A stretch of DNA of 64,000 nt from NCBI RefSeq assembly GCF_026240095.1, contig NZ_JAPIVG010000004.1, positions 434,001 to 498,000 of the forward strand. The letters are read 5' to 3'. The translations under genes and the position numbers were made by a program. Below are positions 17,825-27,042 of this stretch, piece after piece. Source of the stretch: Pedobacter sandarakinus (GTDB lineage: Bacteria; Bacteroidota; Bacteroidia; Sphingobacteriales; Sphingobacteriaceae). Position 1 is the first letter of the stretch, and each line of letters starts with the position of its first letter. The notes beneath the pieces are model-generated. The model searched no databases. It saw only the letters and a list, made by a program, of their open reading frames with translations, and was not told the origin of the DNA.

Positions 17825-18433
17825 ATGAACTTATTTAGCACACATATCAATCAGGATAAAAATCTCTTGCCATACGATGGTACGGTAAAATATTTCGGTT
17901 CTTTGTATACCGTCGCGGAAGCAAACGCCTGCTTTCAAAATCTGCTATCTTCCATCGAATGGAAAAATGATGAGGCATTTATAATGGGCAAACACATTAT
18001 CACCAAAAGAAAAGTGGCCTGGTACGGCGAAGAAAACTTCCCTTACACTTACTCTAAAGCCACTAAATTTGCACTTCCATTTACAAATCATTTGCTTCTG
18101 CTAAAACAAATCGCTGAGAAACATACAGGAGCATCTTATAATTCCTGCCTCCTAAACCTATACCACAATGGAGATGAGGGTATGGCGTATCACAGTGACG
18201 ATGAAAAATCGCTGGCACCCAATTCGAGTATTGCTTCAATGAGTTTCGGGGAAGAAAGGAAATTTCTCTTCAAACATAAAACAACTAAAGAAACGGTAGG
18301 CTTATACCTCGAAAATGGTAGTCTACTAGAAATGAAAGATGCTACACAAACATTTTGGCTGCATCGTTTACCGCCCACAAAAAAGATAAAGGGGGCAAGA
18401 ATAAATCTCACTTTTAGAACGATGCTCAGTTGA
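17825..18433 (+). CDS. AlkB-family Fe(II)/2-oxoglutarate dioxygenase (ALKBH2-like)
   Basis: A 202-residue DNA/RNA demethylase-type dioxygenase. The iron ligands are His and Asp of YHSDDE and the later His in FWLHRLPPT; the 2-oxoglutarate Arg residues are in ARINLTFR. The substrate lid has NLYHNGDEGMAYHSD, as in ALKBH2/3-like proteins. The expected activity is repair of 1-methyladenine and 3-methylcytosine. A TAATTTTG box at 17807-17814 lies 10 bases before the ATG, implying a very short leader. No ada or alkA gene is near. Confidence 0.92.
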   Translation: MNLFSTHINQDKNLLPYDGTVKYFGSLYTVAEANACFQNLLSSIEWKNDEAFIMGKHIITKRKVAWYGEENFPYTYSKATKFALPFTNHLLLLKQIAEKHTGASYNSCLLNLYHNGDEGMAYHSDDEKSLAPNSSIASMSFGEERKFLFKHKTTKETVGLYLENGSLLEMKDATQTFWLHRLPPTKKIKGARINLTFRTMLS

Positions 18434-18436
18434 CGC

Positions 18437-19237
18437 TTATTTTTTCTTAAACTCGCTGATATCTACGATGCGATTTTCATCAGGATTTTTCTTTAGAAAC
18501 GATGTGCCTTTCTCATTAACACCCCAACTATAACGGGCACGAATTTCATCACCCACAAAATCGCTTTTAGCTATGCTTTCTGGTAAAGGCAACACTTGTG
18601 TTTCGCCGCTTTTGTAGTCTACCTGGTAGAGCGAATTAGCCGTTGCAAAAACAAGGGTTCGCTTATCCATCGAATTAAATAAAAAATCACCCTGTATACG
18701 CTCACGCTCGTTCTCCCTTTTTATTGGATATACTTTTCCATTTACCAGGGCAATAGCGAAATCATTATTCAAAATAATATTGCTGATGCTAATGTCTTCA
18801 ATCCCTTTGGTATATTTCTTATCATTTTTACCATTCGATGGTTTATTAAGGCTGGTTATGCCAACAACACCATCTTTTAACGAAATAATGTAGAATGGAG
18901 ATACCAAGCCTACTCCGTCTTCCACCTGCACCAATGCAGCTGTTTTCTGGGTATTAATAAACCTGGCATCTTTAAAAATTTTAGCCACCGGTCTTTTTCC
19001 ATCTGCAATAGCAATTGTAGTGTCTCTATACTTAATCATCATACCGCTTTCTTCTTCTTCTTCAGGATCTTTAGAGATAACATCTTCTATTGTTAATACA
19101 GAAAGTTTCGACTTAGGCGGCTCATTGAAATCTTCACTAGTATACTGCCTGGCTTCATATGTTTTTTCTTCTACACCTGGCTTGCAAGCAACCAAGGCGG
19201 TGCAGAATAGAAATGCTAAAAATGTTATTTTCTTCAT
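18437..19237 (-). CDS. Putative lipoprotein of unknown function
   Basis: A 266-residue protein. A signal peptide ends in the lipobox LVAC (Cys18), predicting a lipidated envelope protein. After an acidic linker (DPEEEEESG at about 57-65) the body alternates strands and turns with phrases such as VEDGVGLVSPFYIISLKDG, FAIALVNGKVYPIK and LVFATANSLYQVDYKSG, which look like blades of a small beta-propeller or related all-beta fold. I do not recognise the family. It converges on the AlkB-like gene with 3 bases between the stops. Confidence 0.75.
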   Translation of the reverse strand: MKKITFLAFLFCTALVACKPGVEEKTYEARQYTSEDFNEPPKSKLSVLTIEDVISKDPEEEEESGMMIKYRDTTIAIADGKRPVAKIFKDARFINTQKTAALVQVEDGVGLVSPFYIISLKDGVVGITSLNKPSNGKNDKKYTKGIEDISISNIILNNDFAIALVNGKVYPIKRENERERIQGDFLFNSMDKRTLVFATANSLYQVDYKSGETQVLPLPESIAKSDFVGDEIRARYSWGVNEKGTSFLKKNPDENRIVDISEFKKK

Positions 19238-19514
19238 AGTAGTAGCAAATTGTGCTAATGATTAAGTTAATATTTCAAACTGTTAAATTATCAAAAATTT
19301 GATTAACCGCACAAAAATGCTGTACAAAATCTGGCTTTGGCCCTACGCTTAGCTAAACCAACGGGTGGTCCTCTTTGTGAATGCTGTTTTTTTTTCCAAC
19401 AGGCGCTAGTTAAATCGTTAAATTCGAGTTATTCGCATTCAACCTTTGGTTAAATGGGTTCATCAACATAACTTGGTTTAGTTTTTGTTGCAATCGGTAA
19501 AAATCTATTTTACT

Positions 19515-19913
19515 ATGAAAAACGTTTTCTTTTGTTTATTAATAATTTCGCTCTTAAGCAGTTGTCTTGAAAAATTTAATCCTAAGGATATCGAAAATAC
19601 CCGCTGGGAATTAAAAGAACTGCCAGGTCTTAAGCTTCCTGAAAATACCAAAGCAACCTTGAATTTTGGCGATAGCCTAAAATTAAGTGGCAAATCTTTT
19701 TGCAATAGCTATGGCGGCCAAGCTGTTGCCGATAAAGAAAGTATTACCCTTAAAAATATCTATGGCACAAAAATGTTTTGTCAGGATAGTGATGCTGCAG
19801 AGCGGGCATATTTGCAGGCGATGAATCAAGTAAACATGGCAAAGGTTTCCGGAGATGAACTTCAACTCTTCCACGGAACTAAGAAATTGCTCGTTTTTAA
19901 CCGGGTTAATTAG
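19515..19913 (+). CDS. META-domain lipoprotein (HslJ-like)
   Basis: A 132-residue protein with a signal peptide ending LLSSC (Cys17 is the lipidation site). The META domain follows: NTRWELKEL at the first strand, LSGKSFCNSYGG (the N-x-[YF] core motif), GTKMFCQDSDAAE and FNRVN at the end. E. coli HslJ is linked to heat shock and novobiocin resistance; the molecular function of META domains is unknown. The ATG at 19515 is chosen because it starts the signal peptide; a TTG ten codons upstream is in frame but would spoil it. Confidence 0.85.
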   Translation: MKNVFFCLLIISLLSSCLEKFNPKDIENTRWELKELPGLKLPENTKATLNFGDSLKLSGKSFCNSYGGQAVADKESITLKNIYGTKMFCQDSDAAERAYLQAMNQVNMAKVSGDELQLFHGTKKLLVFNRVN

Positions 19914-19938
19914 AATCACGACGTCCAAATGTTAGCTT

Positions 19939-19959
19939 GGCAAAATTTGCCTACTTTTG
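19939..19959 (+). promoter_or_regulatory. Palindrome and -7 box upstream of yihY
   Basis: GGCAAAATTTGCC (19939-19951) is a perfect 6+1+6 palindrome that abuts a TACTTTTG box (19952-19959, matching TAnnTTTG), 19 bases before the ATG at 19979. A repressor bound there would block the promoter. Confidence 0.45.
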
Positions 19960-19978
19960 TGCCCTTTATAAAATTAAC

Positions 19979-20905
19979 ATGCTATCAAAAATTAAAGCTG
20001 AAGTAAGTTTCTTTTTCTCCACTGGAAAAAATGCTTTTCAACTATTCCAAAAAAATGATCCTTTGCGTTTAGCTGGCGCAACCGCCTTTTTTACCAACTT
20101 TGCGCTGCCTCCAATATTGATTATTTTGATCAGGCTGTTTGGAATGTTTACCGACAGGCGCATGCTGGTAACGCATATCTTCGAAAGATTGGCTAACATA
20201 CTAGATGATGACAGCATTAAACAAATTAGGCTAACACTTAAAAATATTAGAGGCGTAGATCAGGCATGGTACATTACGTTATTTAGTTTTGTGTTTTTTC
20301 TCTTTGTTGCAACCACACTTTTTAATGTGATTAAAAATTCGTTAGAACAAATTTGGAATATTGGATATAAGGATAAGAAAGGGATCATTACTACACTAAA
20401 ATCGAGAGCCATATCGGTAACCATTATTTTGCTCGCCGGCATCTTATTTTTTATCGGTTTGCTTGCTGATAGTGTGCAGGCATTTATAGGGGCTTACCTT
20501 AAAAGTAATTCCCCATCCTTCAGCCTGGTACTAACTTCCATTCTCAATCAAGTTATTTTTGTGATCATTGTTACCACCTGGTTTACCATGTTGTTCAGAT
20601 ATTTAACGAATGGTCGCCCTACCTGGAAGGCTGCCTTTTCTGGCGGTTTGTTAACAGGCTGTTTATTCACAATTGGTAAATATATCCTTCGCATATTGCT
20701 TCCGTTAAGTAACATTAGCAACATCTATGGCTCCGCAGGATCTATTATCGTAATCATGCTGTTTGTTTTCTACTCTTCGTTAATTTTCTATTTCGGTGCA
20801 TCTTATATTAAAGCTTTAAGCATCGGACGTGAAACACCAATCATCCCGAAAAATGGTTCATTTGCTTACGAGCTGACAGAAATTGGTCAAAGCAGGAGTG
20901 AATAA
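19979..20905 (+). CDS. YihY/BrkB family inner membrane protein
   Basis: A 308-residue integral membrane protein of the YihY (formerly BrkB, 'ribonuclease BN') family, with about six membrane helices (roughly 35-60, 95-120, 145-165, 185-210, 220-245 and 255-280). Family phrases are RLAGATAFFTNFALPP near the start and the late helix SAGSIIVIMLFVFYSSLIFYFGAS. Its function is unknown; the old RNase BN assignment was an error. The ATG at 19979 is chosen over an in-frame TTG at 19937, which lies upstream of the promoter box. Confidence 0.9.
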   Translation: MLSKIKAEVSFFFSTGKNAFQLFQKNDPLRLAGATAFFTNFALPPILIILIRLFGMFTDRRMLVTHIFERLANILDDDSIKQIRLTLKNIRGVDQAWYITLFSFVFFLFVATTLFNVIKNSLEQIWNIGYKDKKGIITTLKSRAISVTIILLAGILFFIGLLADSVQAFIGAYLKSNSPSFSLVLTSILNQVIFVIIVTTWFTMLFRYLTNGRPTWKAAFSGGLLTGCLFTIGKYILRILLPLSNISNIYGSAGSIIVIMLFVFYSSLIFYFGASYIKALSIGRETPIIPKNGSFAYELTEIGQSRSE

Positions 20906-20910
20906 AAAAA

Positions 20911-20944
20911 ATGCCGCATCGATCATTATTTTCGATGCGGCATT
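20911..20944. terminator. Bidirectional terminator between yihY and the OMP gene
   Basis: ATGCCGCATCG pairs with CGATGCGGCAT around a 12-base loop. The minus-strand side is followed by eight T, the plus side by TTTAG, so it serves mainly the minus-strand barrel gene but fits both. Confidence 0.85.
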
Positions 20945-20964
20945 TAGTATTGTTATCACCAATT

Positions 20965-21555
20965 CTAGAAAAGTCGATATCCTAAGCCAACTGTAAAAAG
21001 ATTTAGTTTAGTATCCGGATAACCTACCTTGTTAATTTTAGATAAACCCAATTCATAGCGGGCTTCAACGCTTAATTTTTTAAGATCAACACCCGCCCCA
21101 AACTGCCAGGCAAAGGCTTGGTTTTTGAAGTTAGCTTGAAAAACATTACCAGCCGCCTGACTAAAGCTTTGATTTTCATCTAAAATAAGTGAGAACATGG
21201 GTCCCGTATTTAACCTTAGGCCAATACCTGCAGCACCAATCTTCGTTCCCACTAATAGAGGTACATCCAAACTTGTAAAACTTACTTTATTAACCTGTCC
21301 AGTAGCTTCGCTTACTAAATTTGTCTTCTTGCCTGAGAGGTAAAGCTCAGGTTGGAAGTGTATTCCAGCTGCGCCAACCCTTGCCCATAGTCCACCATAA
21401 AAACCAGTACGATTTTCACTGCTGAAGGTGTTGTCACTGTCAAATTTAGAAAAGTTTGCGCCAGCTTTTAGTCCAAACTGTACAGATGGCAGTACTTGTG
21501 CGCTTGCAATGACGCATGCACATGCACAAAGTAAGGTTAGAAATATCGATTTCAT
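20965..21555 (-). CDS. Outer-membrane beta-barrel protein (porin-like, OMP_b-brl_2 type)
   Basis: A 196-residue protein with a cleavable signal peptide ending ASAQ at about residue 20. The mature part reads as eight amphipathic strands: FGLKAGANFSKF at the start, GFYGGLWARV, IHFQPELYLSG, LDVPLLVGTKI, IGLRLNTGPMF, FAWQFGAGVDL, LSVEARYELGL, and the closing LFTVGLGYRLF with the C-terminal Phe. This is the small PorT/OprF-like barrel family that is abundant in Bacteroidota. The specific role is unknown. It is 23 bases downstream of the small gene at 21579, probably co-transcribed. Confidence 0.88.
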   Translation of the reverse strand: MKSIFLTLLCACACVIASAQVLPSVQFGLKAGANFSKFDSDNTFSSENRTGFYGGLWARVGAAGIHFQPELYLSGKKTNLVSEATGQVNKVSFTSLDVPLLVGTKIGAAGIGLRLNTGPMFSLILDENQSFSQAAGNVFQANFKNQAFAWQFGAGVDLKKLSVEARYELGLSKINKVGYPDTKLNLFTVGLGYRLF

Positions 21556-21578
21556 ATAATGGGATGTTTAAAAATTAC

Positions 21579-21875
21579 TTAGCTAGTTGCGTTGTTGATA
21601 GCTTCTTGTTCTTTCAAAGCATCAACATTATTTTTATCGCCAAAGTTTTGAGTTTTATCCGCAAAATAAGCCATAATACCTGAAATTGTTTCCAGGTTAT
21701 CTGCTAAATTCTGATGAATATCTGGTAAATCTTTTTCTAATCTCGAATCTCCCAGCTCTATATTATCTACTTCAATCTTTCCAATTTTCTGAATTAGAGC
21801 AGTTTGCGAATTTTGTACATCTTCTAATTCACGTACAATTTTTTCCATTAATTCGAATTTTTTTAACGTATTCAT
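21579..21875 (-). CDS. Small helical protein, unknown function
   Basis: A 98-residue soluble protein that is predicted to be largely alpha-helical. LKKFELMEKIVRELEDVQNS and KIGKIEVDNIEL have heptad-like spacing, so a short coiled coil is likely, followed by a second helix with ENLETISGIMAYFADK-like wording (DNLETISGIMAYFADK here). There is no signal peptide or membrane segment and I do not recognise the family. It heads a likely two-gene unit with the outer-membrane barrel gene. Confidence 0.65.
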   Translation of the reverse strand: MNTLKKFELMEKIVRELEDVQNSQTALIQKIGKIEVDNIELGDSRLEKDLPDIHQNLADNLETISGIMAYFADKTQNFGDKNNVDALKEQEAINNATS

Positions 21876-22009
21876 AGGTCTTTTTTTTAAAGTTTATACT
21901 TAATACACTATAAACGTTTAGCTATCAGAATTGTTTTTTATCGACTTGAGAGAAGGATTATTTGGATTTATCAAAAACAACTAATATTTTAGTTTAAAAT
22001 AATTAGAAT

Positions 22010-23152
22010 ATGAGATTCTTCACATCAGTAACGCTGTTAATGGTAATAACCAGTTTTTGTATGGCACAGCAAAACATTGCGATAGATAAGGATAAACTCT
22101 TCGACTTTTACCAGAGCCAAAAATATGCTGATGCTGCAGCTTACCTAACCGCAACCTATGGAGATGAGGTATCAGATATCAAAGTTATCAATCAGATTGC
22201 CTATTGCTATTTAATGGCTGGCAATTTACCGGATGCCGAAAAATATTATTTAAAGGCGCAGGCTCTAACACCAAACAGTTTGCCCGTTTTGTTTAGTTTG
22301 GGCAGTATTAATACCCGAAGAGGGAATACAGAAAAAGCACGCACCCTATATAAGCAAATCGTAAGTATTGATAGCAGTAATTTTAGTGTTTACAAACTTC
22401 TGGCGAATCTTTATTCTTCTACCAAAGACTCATTGAAACAGGTATACTTAAATAAAGCAAACCTTTTGAACCCGCAGGATGCTGATGTTGCCATAGACCT
22501 AGCAGAGGTGCATGCGGCTTATCAAAAGTATGATCAGGCTTATGAAGTATTGAAGGTTGCGATAAAAGCAGACACGCAAAATCTGGTATTGCAACGTACT
22601 ATACTCCCATTGGCTAACCAACTGAAAAAATACAAAGAAGTAATTGTATCAGGCCAATCGCTCTTAATGGATGGTTTTGATGCCGGCGTAGCAAAAGATG
22701 TGGCAAAAGCTTACTATTATACCCGTAATTTTAGTCGGGCCATTACCCTGTTTACACTATTGGAAGAGAAAGGCATGCAAAATGAGAATACACTTTATTT
22801 TACCAGTTTAAGCTATCGGCTTCTGAAGAATTATATAATGGCAGCAGTTTACGCAAAAAAAACGATTGATGAGGCAATTTCGCCAAACACGGCAAACTAC
22901 TATGCCCTATTGGGGCTAAGCTACGAGGAAGGCGGCCAATATAAGTTGGCCAACGCAGCTTATAAAAAAGGCCTCCAATTTAAAACGATACCGAGCATAT
23001 ATTATCACCTGGCTACACTGTATGACACTAAACTTAATCAGCCCAAGACCGCCAAAAACTACTATAATTTATATTTGAAAAGTAAACCAGACCCAAAGGA
23101 GGACCAAGCCGAAATTGAATTTACTAAAAAAAGGGTAGCCCAACTCGAATAA
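22010..23152 (+). CDS. Exported tetratricopeptide repeat protein
   Basis: A 380-residue protein with a signal peptide (cleavage near CMAQQ, residue 19). It carries a chain of TPR units from about residue 27 to 360: VINQIAYCYLMAGNLPDAEKYY-type, SLGSINTRRGNTEKARTLYK-like, and near the end ALLGLSYEEGGQYKLANAAYKKG, each with the W/G-Y-A-F spacing of the 34-residue repeat. The expected role is a periplasmic or envelope scaffold. It is divergent from the helical protein gene and converges tightly on the DUF4268 gene, with 4 bases between stops. The partner is unknown. Confidence 0.88.
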   Translation: MRFFTSVTLLMVITSFCMAQQNIAIDKDKLFDFYQSQKYADAAAYLTATYGDEVSDIKVINQIAYCYLMAGNLPDAEKYYLKAQALTPNSLPVLFSLGSINTRRGNTEKARTLYKQIVSIDSSNFSVYKLLANLYSSTKDSLKQVYLNKANLLNPQDADVAIDLAEVHAAYQKYDQAYEVLKVAIKADTQNLVLQRTILPLANQLKKYKEVIVSGQSLLMDGFDAGVAKDVAKAYYYTRNFSRAITLFTLLEEKGMQNENTLYFTSLSYRLLKNYIMAAVYAKKTIDEAISPNTANYYALLGLSYEEGGQYKLANAAYKKGLQFKTIPSIYYHLATLYDTKLNQPKTAKNYYNLYLKSKPDPKEDQAEIEFTKKRVAQLE

Positions 23153-23156
23153 AACA

Positions 23157-23618
23157 CTAAACCAAGCTTTCGAACACAGGTTTTACATGATCCCAAAACT
23201 CATCCAAAGCAATAATTCTTGGCTTAAAGAATGAAATTAATGTTGGCCAGTGTTGTTGGTTAAATACGCTAATGCCTTCTAAATTGATGCAGATTTGACT
23301 TATAGTTTTGCCATATTCATCGGTAAAATCCTGATGCCATTCCCATTCCTCGTTAAGTGTGTTGGTAAAAAACAACTTAAATTCTTCAAATTGATTGAAA
23401 ATAAGATGCCTGATGTCTGAATCGGGATGGCTTAACTGGATAGCAATTTTTGCTTTTTTATTGTTTACATCTAATTTGAAGAAAATATTTTTGACCCCTG
23501 TTTTGTAGTTTACCCAGTGAACGGTACTCCCACTTGCAGAAGGAACTGGCTTCATATATTGTCCAAAACTGATCCAAAATTGTTGCTTTAGCCTAGCCGC
23601 CTCTTCTTTACTATACAT
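23157..23618 (-). CDS. DUF4268 domain protein
   Basis: A 153-residue cytoplasmic protein. The text matches the DUF4268 family as I recall it: a start of YSKEEAARLKQQFW, then VHWVNYKTGVKNIFFKLD, WEWHQDFTDEYGKTIS and FFKPRIIALDEFWDHVKP. DUF4268 domains also occur at the end of some nuclease-like proteins, but here the domain stands alone; the function is unknown. It is tail-to-tail with the TPR gene. Confidence 0.75.
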   Translation of the reverse strand: MYSKEEAARLKQQFWISFGQYMKPVPSASGSTVHWVNYKTGVKNIFFKLDVNNKKAKIAIQLSHPDSDIRHLIFNQFEEFKLFFTNTLNEEWEWHQDFTDEYGKTISQICINLEGISVFNQQHWPTLISFFKPRIIALDEFWDHVKPVFESLV

Positions 23619-23661
23619 TGCGATATCTTGCCTTTATCCGGCGAGCTGCAATATTAAAGCA

Positions 23662-26304
23662 TTAATACTTAGATTCAAAATGGTAGGTTCCAGAACCAAC
23701 AGTTTGCTTTTCTTTATTGGTAGGAAAAATGATGGTAGCGCTAGAATTTGCAGGTATAACGACATCCATTTTAAATATCCCGTTCTCAACAGCCCAAGAA
23801 GATTTTATGGAGCCATATACACTTTCGAATGTTGCCGTTGCACTGGTTAGTTTTCCGCCAGGTTTTGGTGCGATGCTAAACATTTTGTAGCCTGGATGTT
23901 CTACTATAGGCATAATTCCGGCAATATTTTTATACATCCAGTCTCCCACAGCGCCATAGGCATAATGATTAAATGAGTTCATGTCTGCTGTTTGGAAAGA
24001 TCCATCCGGTTTAAGGCCGTCCCAGCGTTCCCAAATGGTTGTTGCACCCTTCGTTACCGGATAAAGCCAAGACGGATAGCTTTGTTGCATAAGAAGATCG
24101 TAAGCTACATCATCATGCCCGAATTTGCTTAAAACATGACACAAGTAGGGTGTACCTAAAAAGCCCGTGGTAAGGTGGTTGCCATAATCTTTAATATTTG
24201 CAACCAAGCGCAAGGCGGCTTGTGCCCGAAGCTCCTCTGGCAACATATCGAATTGTAAAGCAAGAACATAAGCCGTTTGTGTGTTTGACACCAGTTTTCC
24301 GTTTGGCGTAACATATTCTTTAAGATAAGCGAGCTTAACCTCTTTCAGTAGATTCTCGTATTTCGCAACATCGTCTTCTTTGCCCAATACTTTTGCAGTA
24401 TTGATCATCAACTGAAGTGAGTGTCCGTAAAAACATTGCGCAATCATGTATTTGTCCGTTACCGCTGCCCTACCATCGTTATCATCGTTAGGTCGGTAGA
24501 AAAGCCAATCTCCAAAATGGGAACCACTATTCCAAAGGTGATTGTTGGCTTTCGTAGAAACATAATCTACCCATTTCTGCATGCTACTATACTGTTGTTC
24601 CAGGATCCCCTTGTTTCCATAGGCGACGTACATATCCCATGGTATAATGGTGGCAACATCTGCCCACCCAGCCGAACCAGCATCCCACTCTTTTAGCACA
24701 TCGGGGATAACGTATGGAACGCTACCATTTTGGTGTTGATCTGCACTTACATCTTTAAGCCACTTGCTGAAAAACCCAGCCACATCCATATTATAAGCTG
24801 CCGTAGCCGCAAATGCCTGGGCATCACCAGTCCAACCTAAACGCTCATCTCGTTGTGGGCAATCTGTGGGTACATCAACAAAATTGCCTTTTTGTCCCCA
24901 TTGGATGTTGTGTTGCAACTGGTTTAACAAAGCATTAGAGGTAGAGAACTGACCTGTTTCAGTCATATCAGAATAGAGCGCTACTGCGTTAAAATCTTCT
25001 AGATGCAAAGGCTCGGTAAAACCCTCCACCTTAATATACCTGAAACCTTGAAAGCTGAAGTGAGGGGCAAAAACCTGTGCATCTCCTCCCTTTAGAATAT
25101 ACTTGTTCTGTTGCTTGGCAGAGCGTAAGTTGGTAGTATAAAAATTTCCTGCTTTATCTAGAACCTCAGCATGGCTTATGGTGATCGCTTTGCCACGCTC
25201 GCCAGCTGCTTTAACCATTACCCATCCAACCAAATTTTGTCCAAAATCGATTACCCTTTCTCCCTTTGGTGTTGTTATAAGCTTCTGTGCTTTAAATATT
25301 TCATGCTTCGTAACGGGCGGACCGCTCATACCTACGAGTTTTTCACTTCCGGCGGGTATTACTCGAACGGATTTCCAGTCGTTAGCGTTAAACCCCACAT
25401 TGTTCCAACCACCTAATTCTTTTCTAGCGTCATAAGTTTCACCATCGTAGATATTTGATGCCATTATGGGACCATAAGCCATCTTCCAGGTGCTATCGCT
25501 ACAAAAAGTACTTTTGGTACCATCGCTAAACGATATTTCTAACTGGAAAAGCAGTGCTCTTGTATCACCATAGAAATGCTGTTGGTTGGCGAAGCCGATT
25601 CTACCTTTATACCACCCATCGCCCAACATTACCCCAATTGCATTTTTACCTTTCGCAATCTGGTTCGTTACATCGTAAACCTGGTACTGAAGGTGATCTT
25701 TATAACTAGTCCACCCCGGTGCGAAATAATGATTACTGATGCGACTACCATTTAAGCTGGCTTCATAAAGTCCTTTTCCGGTGATATATGCTGTGGCAGA
25801 TCGAACCGCTTTAGTTATATTGATTTCCTTCCTAAACATTGGGCTAGCCTGAACTGTATCTTTGCCATGGACAGTAATCCAGTTCGCCAGCCAATCCTGT
25901 GCCTTCAGTCCCGTTTGAAAGAACTGTACAGGCGACCAGGCAGATTTGTTGCCATGGTTGTCGCTTACCCTAACCTGCCAGTAATATTTAGTTTTCGACA
26001 GTAATGCTGAACCTGTGTATGGAACGAGAACCGATTGATCGTTCGTTTTTTTAGAGATCCAGATCGGTTTTTTCGAAAATGAGGGTGATGTGCCTAAGCG
26101 AATTTCGTAACTTGTTTGCGTTGTGTTTTTCACCGTAGAAACAAGCTTCCAACTAAATCTTGGCGTAGCGCTATCAATGCTAAGCGGATTTACTAAATGC
26201 TCGACTGTAAGACCGCGAGTCTCAATTTTTTGAGAAAAGGTTGCTACAGGAAAGAACGAAACACTAATAAATACAATTAAAAGACTACGACGTAAGAAGC
26301 TCAT
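23662..26304 (-). CDS. Alpha-L-rhamnosidase, GH78
   Basis: An 880-residue exported glycoside hydrolase. A signal peptide occupies residues 1-24. An N-terminal fibronectin-like domain (about 30-140, TRGLTVEHLVNPLSIDSATPRFSW region) and two beta domains precede the (alpha/alpha)6 catalytic barrel. The GH78 signature is VDVPTDCPQRDERLGWTGDA at about residue 470, with the catalytic acids, and later TTIWERWDGL. It releases terminal L-rhamnose from glycosides or plant and bacterial polysaccharides, in the periplasm or at the surface. It is not embedded in a SusC/SusD locus here, so it is a stand-alone hydrolase. Confidence 0.93.
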   Translation of the reverse strand: MSFLRRSLLIVFISVSFFPVATFSQKIETRGLTVEHLVNPLSIDSATPRFSWKLVSTVKNTTQTSYEIRLGTSPSFSKKPIWISKKTNDQSVLVPYTGSALLSKTKYYWQVRVSDNHGNKSAWSPVQFFQTGLKAQDWLANWITVHGKDTVQASPMFRKEINITKAVRSATAYITGKGLYEASLNGSRISNHYFAPGWTSYKDHLQYQVYDVTNQIAKGKNAIGVMLGDGWYKGRIGFANQQHFYGDTRALLFQLEISFSDGTKSTFCSDSTWKMAYGPIMASNIYDGETYDARKELGGWNNVGFNANDWKSVRVIPAGSEKLVGMSGPPVTKHEIFKAQKLITTPKGERVIDFGQNLVGWVMVKAAGERGKAITISHAEVLDKAGNFYTTNLRSAKQQNKYILKGGDAQVFAPHFSFQGFRYIKVEGFTEPLHLEDFNAVALYSDMTETGQFSTSNALLNQLQHNIQWGQKGNFVDVPTDCPQRDERLGWTGDAQAFAATAAYNMDVAGFFSKWLKDVSADQHQNGSVPYVIPDVLKEWDAGSAGWADVATIIPWDMYVAYGNKGILEQQYSSMQKWVDYVSTKANNHLWNSGSHFGDWLFYRPNDDNDGRAAVTDKYMIAQCFYGHSLQLMINTAKVLGKEDDVAKYENLLKEVKLAYLKEYVTPNGKLVSNTQTAYVLALQFDMLPEELRAQAALRLVANIKDYGNHLTTGFLGTPYLCHVLSKFGHDDVAYDLLMQQSYPSWLYPVTKGATTIWERWDGLKPDGSFQTADMNSFNHYAYGAVGDWMYKNIAGIMPIVEHPGYKMFSIAPKPGGKLTSATATFESVYGSIKSSWAVENGIFKMDVVIPANSSATIIFPTNKEKQTVGSGTYHFESKY

Positions 26305-26410
26305 ATTGGTTAGTTTTGTAACAGTTGTGGTTTAGTTTTACGATAATCGAAAATATTCCGCAACTAACCATCATGCACTGTTATGCATATTCTGGTTAAT
26401 GATACTATCC

Positions 26411-26995
26411 TTATCGATTCATCAATCTAGCAACGTACTTGCCAATAATGTCGAATTCCAGGTTAACCAAATCACCCACAGCAACTTCCTGTAAATTGGT
26501 ATGCTCGAAAGTATAGGGAATAATGAAGACAGAAAATTCGTCAACAGCAGCATTTACTACCGTTAAACTGATACCATTAACACACGCAGATCCTTTTTCT
26601 ACCGTTACATTACCTAAACTGGCATCATATTTAAAACGGTATTCCCAACTGCCGTCCAATGCTTCTCTTTTGATACAAGTAGCCGTTTGGTCTACATGCC
26701 CTTGTACAATATGCCCATCCAGGCGTGCATTCATCTGCATACAGCGTTCCAGGTTTACCTTGCTCCCAAGCTTTAATTGCCCTAAGGCTGTTTTGTTTAG
26801 GGTTTCATCGATTGCAGTAACCGTATGACTTTCGTCTTGTAGCGCAACAACTGTTAAGCAAACACCATTATGTGCTACGCTTTGGTCGATCTTTAGTTCA
26901 TGACTAATTGGCGATTTGATCGTGAAATGGATATTTGTTTGATCGCGGTCTATGGCGCTAACTTCACCCAGGGTTTCAATAATTCCGGTAAACAT
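26411..26995 (-). CDS. ribE: Riboflavin synthase, alpha chain
   Basis: A 194-residue enzyme that dismutates two 6,7-dimethyl-8-ribityllumazine molecules to riboflavin. The start MFTGIIETLGEV is diagnostic. Two lumazine-binding barrels repeat: SVAHNGVCLTVV in the first half and KGSACVNGISLTVV in the second, with GHIVQGHVD at the junction. It forms a trimer in the cytoplasm. No other rib gene and no recognisable FMN riboswitch is nearby. It is followed at 47 bases by the biotin carboxylase gene, which lies upstream of it in transcription order. Confidence 0.96.
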   Translation of the reverse strand: MFTGIIETLGEVSAIDRDQTNIHFTIKSPISHELKIDQSVAHNGVCLTVVALQDESHTVTAIDETLNKTALGQLKLGSKVNLERCMQMNARLDGHIVQGHVDQTATCIKREALDGSWEYRFKYDASLGNVTVEKGSACVNGISLTVVNAAVDEFSVFIIPYTFEHTNLQEVAVGDLVNLEFDIIGKYVARLMNR

Positions 26996-27042
26996 AATTC
27001 TATTTGCTGCCCAATAAATATTAAACCTATCGGGATGATTTG

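Noticed and set aside
25171..25435. Overlapping plus-strand frames of 81-85 codons inside the rhamnosidase gene
   Set aside because: They are antisense shadows of a GH78 coding region.
26996..27042. FMN riboswitch near the riboflavin synthase gene
   Set aside because: The gap upstream of ribE is only 47 bases and shows none of the conserved FMN aptamer segments.
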